Below are positions 56,891-64,000 of a stretch of DNA of 64,000 nt, piece after piece. The stretch's first letter is position 1, and each line of letters begins with the position of its first letter. Source of the stretch: Volutella citrinella (taxonomy: Eukaryota; Ascomycota; Sordariomycetes; Hypocreales; Nectriaceae). The DNA lies in contig JAWZSP010000004.1 in the NCBI GenBank assembly GCA_034401135.1, forward strand, positions 2,542,001-2,606,000. The letters run 5' to 3'. Position numbers and translations under genes: made by a program. The notes beneath the pieces are model-generated. The model saw only the letters and a list, made by a program, of their open reading frames with translations, ran no database searches and was not told where the DNA came from.

Positions 56891-57919
56891 ATGCCCGACC
56901 TCAACCATGCGGCGGGCGTGCCTCCCGCCGTCGTCGAGTCCATCGCCGGCCTCAGCGCCGGCACCGTCGCGACGCTGGTCGTCCACCCGCTAGACATTGT
57001 AAAGACTCGCATGCAGAGTATGATCTCAGCCCTCCCCTCTCAGCCATCTGCTTCCAATGCCGGGCTACGTCATGGCAGCTCGAGAAACTAATCAGCCTCC
57101 TCGCCTGCAGTCCATCGCACCTCGGCGCCTACCAGTGTCCGTCCGACGACCGTCTCCCTCCTGCGTTCCCTCACCTCCAGCCCGCACCCCATCGCTTCAT
57201 TGTACCGCGGCCTGACACCCAACCTTGTCGGAAACGCCTCCAGCTGGGCGTCCTTCTTCTTCTTCAAGTCCCGCTTCGAGCGAGCCCTCGCGGCCGCCGG
57301 TGGCCGGGCCCCAGAACGCCCGTCCCCGGCCGATTACTTTGCCGCGTCCGCGCTCGCCGGAGCCGCGACCGCCGCCCTCACCAACCCGGTCTGGGTTCTG
57401 AAGACGCGCATGGTCTCGTCGGACCGTGGAGCCCTGGGCGCATATCCTTCCATGCTGGCCGGTGCCCGCGCCATCTACGCCTCGGAAGGGATTCGAGGCT
57501 TCTACCGTGGCCTGGGCGTCTCTCTAATCGGCGTCTCGCACGGCGCCGTCCAGTTCGCAGTCTACGAGCCAGCCAAGCGCCTCTACTTTTCACGTCGTCG
57601 TCAGAAGTCGGGCGTGACAGCAGCGGATGCGCCCATGACCCCCGAAGCCACGGTCGTGCTGTCCAGCGCTGCCAAGCTAGTCGCCGGGGCCGTCACGTAT
57701 CCCTACCAGGTTCTCCGGAGTCGGTTGCAAAACTACGAGGCAGATGAGCGCTTTGGAAGAGGACTCCGAGGCGTCGTGTCCCGCGTCTGGAGGGAAGAAG
57801 GCATTATTGGCTTTTATCGAGGTCTCGTTCCTGGTGTTGTGAGGGTGATGCCCGCGACCTGGGTTACGTTTTTGGTGTATGAAAATGTAAAGTACTATCT
57901 GCCCCAATGGCTCTCCTGA
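56891..57919 (+). CDS. FLX1: Mitochondrial carrier, FAD transporter type (Flx1-like)
   Basis: Exons 56891-57017 and 57111-57919, with a 93-nt intron; 311 residues. Six membrane helices form three repeats, each with the carrier signature: HPLDIVKTRMQ at about 33, NPVWVLKTRM in repeat 2 and YPYQVLRSRLQ in repeat 3. The Trp in repeat 2 and the PYQVL form of repeat 3 are typical of the FAD/folate/pyrimidine branch, in which Flx1 supplies FAD to the mitochondrial matrix. FYRGLGVSLIGVSHGAVQFAVYE and FYRGLVPGVVRVMP agree. A related folate or nucleotide transporter is an alternative. The start lies just before the first repeat, as usual. Confidence 0.88.
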
Positions 57920-60900
57920 TTGGGCATGGGCATCTTTCATCATAGAAGGCGTTCTGTCTTTCTTGTGGAATGGGTATAGATACGGCGGTGGGGGTTTTTA
58001 TCTTGATAATGGATTGTACTATTAGGTTTTGTAGGCCCTCAAACTCATGGCTTCTTGGGGGGTTGTGTATCTTGATAAAACTCACGTCTAGAACTGGCGG
58101 TTAACTTCGACTCTGGAGGCGTCTAGGAGCCTGGGTGGTTGGTGGGCGCATTCCCCTGTGACTCTGTACCACGCACTAAACTAGATTCAGCACATGTTCA
58201 GATGTTCATATGTGGCATCTGGGAAATTCATTTACAATGAGAAATTCAAGGCTAGTGAATATAACCAACTATGGGAGGCGTTGACGGGCTTGGAAGCTCA
58301 ACCGCCGCACAACCGAGCTGGCCCTCATGGTACCTGGCATGAGCCTAGTGCCGCTAATTGAGCTGTCCAGGGTCTCTGGACCAACGACTGGACTGCAATT
58401 GTTTGGTGACAGGTTCAGCAAGCTACCACCTGTGGGGTATGGCTGTGAGCCTGTGACCGAAAAATTTCCATTTGTGGAAAGGCTCCTGGATAAGCTCGCG
58501 ATCGAACGGGGAAGGTTTCCTTCCTCGATGGAATACCAATCTCGTATCGGGAAGCCGACGCCGACGGCCGCCATCTTACGAGCCACTGACGAGTGACGGG
58601 AGGCCCGTGCCGCGAGCGTGCAACTCGCTGGTTTGGCGGCGTGCGCACAAGAATCGAGAATCTCTCTTGCTGCGTCCGAAGTGTTCTAGACAAGGTTGGC
58701 GATCCACGTCTTCAGTCTCGTGACAGGAAAGTCTGAGGCCAATATGCGGACAGCCATCCGCGATTAGCAAATGGGCATGCCGTCAATGAGGGCGTTGTGT
58801 AAGTCAAATGAGAAATGGAATGGGCGTAAAAATTTTTGACTGGAGCATCGCAGCGGCCACCTTGAAACTTTTACCTAATGCCCACGCTACTCGGCAATTA
58901 ACTCATCGGCCAGCCGGGGGTGCCTGGACCTTGGCCACGAGCAAGACCATGCCAGCTGTCGTGTCCCAGAGCACGGGTGCTGCTGGCTGAGCAGTTGGCG
59001 GCAGATCCATCAACTGAACCCTCTGGTCTGGGAGTGGGATGCAATGACGAAACGACAGCCGATTCTGACGCCGACAACCATCCCCTGCCCGCAACGATGA
59101 TGTCGACAGAAGAACCGAAGAATCGCCATATGGTGGCTAGACGACGCAAGAGTCGACGACAGGGCTATCATGCCATGTCATTAATTGTCCGCTAGTCGTT
59201 GCAAACCATCTTATTTCGTGTCATTTGCCCATCTGCGTCCGGGGTCCTGAGGGGGTCTGGATAGCATGCAACTCGGAGGAGTGCTTTCTCCTGTTTGACT
59301 AGTACATGGTAGTCTCAAGTCGATGCTCTGCGGCGCCATGGATGGAGTCACTCAAGGCGCCCTCGTGATGCGATAGTTTGGGCATAGGACGTGGTTGTTG
59401 GGGAAAGTATTGGAGATGAAGAAGCTGAGAGTAACAGAAATCAAGTAACAGCTAGGTAATGGAAAGCAAATGCGCCTACTGGCCAATCAGAGCGCGGAAG
59501 CCAAATGTGGGTTGTACTGTACTTCCGTCGATGGGGTCCTAGGTGTCGCCTTCCTTCTGACGCTCAGTACGGGTCATAAGTGGGGGGGCGTTTTAGTGAG
59601 GGACGTCAGAAGAGAAGAAAAAGTTTCTTACTTTGCCAAAGGCTTTCAAATTTCTAATTGCTCGTTGGGGTCCCCGGACAACGCCCTTTACAGCTAACAT
59701 GATCTAGCGGCGGGGAGGTTTCTTCCCTCTCACTAAGCGATTGAGACGATGCATGTTCCGAGGAAGCAGGGGCGTTCTGGCATTGCTCCGGCGGTCTGAT
59801 ATCTAATTCGCGGCCGGGCGCGAATTGACTTTTTCGCCGTCGAGTCTCCAGTCTCAACCACACCTTATCGCTGGGTGAGACATCACTCAGGCCAGACATT
59901 TCGAGCAATCGCGCCGTTGGCTTTGATAGAGCTGAGACATGCCATGCCCGACGACACAGGACAGACATTGGCGGATGGTGTGGCGTCTGATTGGCTGCCC
60001 CCAGAATATGCTGTGCATCCCACACGACGCTTGTGCGCCGGGTCCACTGCCTGTTCTTGGGATGGTGGCTTTGGACTTTGGAGAGCCGCCAAGGAACGAT
60101 CAGGCCCGGCCGTGAGTACCAGAAACTAAATATGTAGCCGTGGCTAGGTCAGGTAGTTTGGTGAGTTGGGGACTGTGTCTGGACCGTCGTCCCGTCGCGG
60201 ATGTGTCCATGGAGGAGCCAAACACCCCCCCCCTTGTGACAATCATTGCGATGCCTGCCAACGCCAGCTAGGAATAAAAGATGGGGAACCGATCATATCC
60301 CGAACCACGCGTGGCTATCTTTTGCCCCGATTGGTCCGAGCGCCGCCCAACTAAGCGACGTCTTGGGTTGGTCCTTGGCCAGAGCAGGAGCCAGCCTGCA
60401 CACCTGTCCAAGGCCTGTTGCCAAATAAACTCCCCATACGTATTGGGCGGATTGGGAAGTTAATTGGTTTGATTTGGTAGTCGGTAAACGTAATGAATGG
60501 GAACCGGGTCGGCAAGCGCACTGGCTCGGTCACGGGTAAGGGCACAACGCTTCGAGGGCGCTGACCGGTGTCGGATCGGGGGCCGGCCTTAGAAGCACCA
60601 GGGAACGAACGGCTTCTTGGGCTGGAAAAGAAGATGGCCGGATCGACCTGGCCTGGCACTGCAATGCCGACTCGGATCGCAGCTCTGGGGTGCAGAACTG
60701 GCGGTGGGGAAACAGAAGGCGTCGGGACAGAAGCCTGGGGTAATTAATGAAGTGAACCGAAGCGCAAGATTCGCAGCCCGCTCTCGGCCTCCTGTCTGCT
60801 TCCTATCTCCTCGCGCCTGTTGTGTTGCCTTGAGGCCAGCAGTTGGTGGCCGCTAGTCGGCTTGGGTGGGTCAGCCCGTCAGACAAGAGGGCGGCACCTG

Positions 60901-63600
60901 GGGTGGCACGAGACAGATGTACTGCGGTACTGATAAGGAACTGCAGGGGTGCGGGAGTGGCCGCAAAGAGGGCTGAGTCCTTGACCACCAAGTATTGCGA
61001 CATGGCACCCGACTATGAGAAAAGCCATGGCAAGGGAAAAAACTGAGAGGCTAGTCGATGCGCTCCCCAGGAAAATAATATGTCAGGATTGGAGGAGCCC
61101 CTCCTTCCGGCTTTACGCGGGAGAAGGGCGTGGACTGTTTGTGTGCACCACCTTTCGAGAAGGGCACCTCGGCCACCGACGCTGATGCACCACGAGGACG
61201 CCAAGCATCCTGTCGGTGACATGACGAGGAGTGGTCGACCGCCGGCATGGGCCAGGCCTGGCTTGTAAGTACTAGTAGTACGATGTAGTATGCCGGTATG
61301 TACTGGACCTTCTGCGTTTGGAGCGAGAGCTGGCATTTCATACGGCAGCAATGCCAATCGAGCATGGGGCTCCGGCTTGTGTGTCGCAGGAAGTCGATGG
61401 TTGGAGCGAGTGCCATTACTGGTACCGGCGTATCTGGCGGCAACTTTACCCAGACGGGCAGCACACGTGCGCATGGTACCGCCTGTGAGGGCGTAGGGTC
61501 CGGCTGCTTTGCTCCTCATGCAGAAACAGGTAATCAAATGTGTTAGTGCAGCGCTCGCTGTTTGTGTTATCAGTGAGGTAACCGCTAGCACAACTTGCTA
61601 CAGTAGCACCAAGTCGGTCTCGTACTTTGTAATTTGGCGCGAGCAAAACTGCAAGGTCACCTGTTGTGTGTTCAAATGCGCCGCGCATGCGGTGCGGTGC
61701 GGTGCGGGTGTATAGTACATTGGCGTGAGTACTTGCCTGCTGGGCTGCCTTACCAGGCCGTCATGGTGGATGTGGCAGAGCGATCGCGTTGTCGTTATCT
61801 TGCCCATTCGCCCATCCCCTGCCTTCCCCTCCCCCTCCTTTTACAAATCACACGCCCCCCGGGCCTCATCTCCCCCAACCCAAGCACAGGAAGCCTACCT
61901 ACCTTGGCTAGGGCACCAGAGACGCCCCATCTCGCCATTTGACACCTCTTTGGCGATGCAACATTGCCCTCGACGACGGGCCGACGCAAGAGGAAGCAGC
62001 AGCAGCAGAGCTCCAGCAATTCCGTGCTTTCCCTGTCCCTGACCTCATCACCGGACGACTGGAAACCAGTTCTCCTCACTCCCGTGAGTCAACTCTGCTC
62101 CATCCGCTCCTCCTGCCTGTTTGCCGACTCCTTGTAAGACCTTGAATGCCAGACTCGAGGCACAACCACGAGCGCCAGCCCGAAACAAGGGAAACTTTCC
62201 CACAATCTCGTGCCCGTCGATAACGGCGGCTTGTCGGCCCCCCTTAGCTGCGGCTCGCCCGTCGTCCCTCACACGTAAAGTTGTGTTCCGACGCTTTTAA
62301 CACGGTCCAAAAACCTCCTTCTCGGCCCCGGATCTGGAACCCTGCCTGCTCCTCATTCCCCCTGCGCCAGCTTTGACGAACCGAACTTGCAGCGACGACG
62401 AACAACCACAGTGGACCTTTCTCATTATTAGTTCTTGGTAGTCCCCCCGTCGCCTCCATCGTCGCTCACAGTCCTGTTGAATCGACTGTCCTCCCGCAAC
62501 ACGACTCGTCGTCCAATTCCCCTCCACCTCTTCTACGCCTACACCGGGTGCCGTATATGCTCACGCCGCTCCACGTCGCTCTACACACTCCACCCGCTAT
62601 TGCTCACGCCCTCCACACACCGACTCAAACCACATAACCCAGCCAAATCGTGCACGCAACGCAAAACGACACGCCGATCGGTCTACCCGGGTACAAGGGG
62701 CCTTCTTCACTCCAGCCACTGCTCGGTTCACATCGGCCTGTCCCTTGTCCCGCCTGTGTGGCTATCATCACATCTTTGCATCGCAATCTGTCGTTGGTCT
62801 TCAAACCAAGGCGGCCACTTTTACCTACTTTCCAGTCTTTGGTCCTTCGTTCCATCTTCCCGCTGGTTCCTTTACACAAACAACCAAGGATTCGCCCGCT
62901 AACCTACGGCCCGGCTCTGGCTTTCGACATCTGACGCCGTAATTTTCGCCTGCCACTATTACCACGGCGGCTCTTTCATTGACTATTTCAAACTTCACGC
63001 CCCGAAGCCTGCAAAAAGCCCCTCCCCCGTTGGTTATCCACACACGCCCACATTTGCGCCGCCTGACCTCCCAGGGTTTCCACGCCTTTGGCCCTTGAAA
63101 AAGACCCAGGCGAAGTTCGGCGCAACACCGCAGCGCATCATCGTGGGCTCCCCTGGGCCTAGTACATTTCGCGAGCTGTTGCCGTTCACCCTCTCTTCTC
63201 CCCTCAATCCCTCCTCTCCTCTCTCTCGACGGATTCTCAATCAGCTCTTTCAGACTACCCGGCCCTTGCCCCGGCAGCCTGCTCTGCAGAAACCCGATCC
63301 TGCATCTGCATTGGCCAGCCTAGTCGCCCACGACGCCCTCTGATCCACCGCCATACGTTCGTTTTACGTACAGACTGACGGCACTCCATCGTCCAACTTT
63401 GGGCGTTTGCTGGTCTTCCCCACCAGCACTCCCAAACCAGGCCCCGGGAGTCGTTTACATCCCCTGCTCCCCTCTTCTGCAGAGCGAAGCAAAAACTCTG
63501 GCAGCATCACGCCCAGAGGCTAATAAGAAGGCGCGCTTTGCAGAGCACCGCTCCTGTCAGCTCTTTCCCCTCCACTCTCCCCCCAGACCGCAGCGATAGT
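57920..63600. other. 5.7-kb gene-poor region and long CT-rich leader upstream of the NmrA-like gene
   Basis: No gene could be supported between the carrier stop and 63601. From about 61800 the plus strand becomes C/T-rich like the KAR9 leader and has several short frames (for example 62435-62902 and 63095-63343) that may be upstream ORFs. GTGAGT near 62087 and a pyrimidine-rich AG near 63590 could bound a leader intron (inference). Confidence 0.45.
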
Positions 63601-64000
63601 ATGCCTGCGCAACTCAACGGGCCCATGACCGCCAGCATCCCCATACGAATCAACGGCGATCAGACCAACGGCCTCATCAAGCAACACAAACACTCGCGAT
63701 CCTCATACTCCGAGTCATCCCCGCTGGCCGGCTCCCGGAACAACTCCTTGACGTTCCGCCCACCGAAGAGATTCATGTCCCAACCAAACAAGACAATTGC
63801 CGTCATCAATGCCGGCGGGCGACAGGCTGCGTCCCTGATCCGCGTGGCCACCGCTGTCGGATACCATGTGCGCGCTCAGTTGAGGAATCTCGAGGGCGTC
63901 GTTGCCACGGAGGTGTCGACCAACCCCAACGTTACCGTGCTCCAAGGCGAACTGTACACACGACACCGAATCTCCGAGGCGAATCGAGACGTTACCAAGA
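63601..64000 (+). CDS. NmrA-like negative regulator of nitrogen metabolite repression (5' part)
   Basis: 133 codons are visible before the window ends. A polar N-terminal extension of about 62 residues precedes the Rossmann start NKTIAVINAGGRQAASLIRV, with the NmrA-type dinucleotide motif (Asn-Ala-Gly-Gly-Arg-Gln-Ala-Ala-Ser) near 70-78. AVGYHVRAQL and NPNVTVLQGEL follow. NmrA of Aspergillus binds the GATA factor AreA and represses nitrogen-scavenging genes when good nitrogen sources are present; it binds NAD(P) but lacks the catalytic tyrosine of true reductases. The ATG at 63601 is the first after a stop in frame. The assignment to the authentic regulator rather than a paralogue is likely but unproven. 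Confidence 0.8.
   Translation, partial: MPAQLNGPMTASIPIRINGDQTNGLIKQHKHSRSSYSESSPLAGSRNNSLTFRPPKRFMSQPNKTIAVINAGGRQAASLIRVATAVGYHVRAQLRNLEGVVATEVSTNPNVTVLQGELYTRHRISEANRDVTK

Noticed and set aside
61013..61591. A 192-codon minus-strand frame in the NmrA upstream region
   Set aside because: No recognisable motif, odd composition and no splice partners; treated as chance.
60931..62767. Five HGATAR sites upstream of the NmrA-like gene that could bind AreA
   Set aside because: The number is about what chance gives for this length of sequence, and spacing shows no cluster.

Overview
The window is nuclear DNA of a filamentous ascomycete, most likely a sordariomycete of the Hypocreales type. The evidence is short spliceosomal introns (mostly 48-100 nt, GTRNGT donors, CTNAC branch points), the fungal alpha-aminoadipate lysine gene for homoaconitase, a Kar9 homologue with a GAS2-like domain, a Zn2Cys6 regulator, an NmrA homologue, and GC-rich codon use in most genes. 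All gene models were built by hand from splice signals, reading frame and recalled family sequence; no search was run. Twenty complete protein genes, two partial ones and one zinc-finger relic are described. I found no tRNA, 5S rRNA, CRISPR array or intact transposon.

Layout. 1-4.2 kb: tail of an unknown gene, then LYS4 (minus, 12 exons including one of only 2 or 11 nt). 4.2-7.6 kb: gene-poor, with a frameshifted C2H2 zinc-finger relic and a long CT-rich leader. 7.6-19.7 kb: housekeeping block of KAR9-like, LSG1, LTV1 and SAC3; LSG1 (60S) and LTV1 (40S) are divergent. 20.3-30.7 kb: two members of a family of single-pass 12-cysteine membrane proteins flank a secreted GH43 enzyme and CBF5. 32.6-34.9 kb: two divergent multi-pass membrane protein genes of unknown function. 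35.3-40.4 kb: epoxide hydrolase and N-terminal amidase NTA1, convergent. 45.0-46.8 kb: third 12-cysteine protein. 47.0-51.7 kb: Derlin, a small membrane protein, RFC4 and FCF1, closely spaced. 52.3-57.9 kb: Zn2Cys6 regulator and a FLX1-like mitochondrial carrier. 57.9-63.6 kb: gene-poor. 63.6 kb to the end: 5' part of an NmrA-like regulator.

How the genes work together. LSG1, LTV1, CBF5 and FCF1 all serve ribosome biogenesis, and two of their upstream regions carry GATGAG (PAC-like) boxes. SAC3 (mRNA export), RFC4 (clamp loading), Derlin (ER-associated degradation) and FLX1 (mitochondrial FAD import) are unrelated housekeeping functions. I see no secondary-metabolite cluster. The most novel material is the three-member 12-cysteine receptor-like family within 27 kb, and a set of extreme splice structures: a 2-nt (or 11-nt) exon in LYS4, a 13-nt exon that completes the catalytic cysteine of NTA1, and a juxtaposed acceptor/donor inside FCF1 intron 1.
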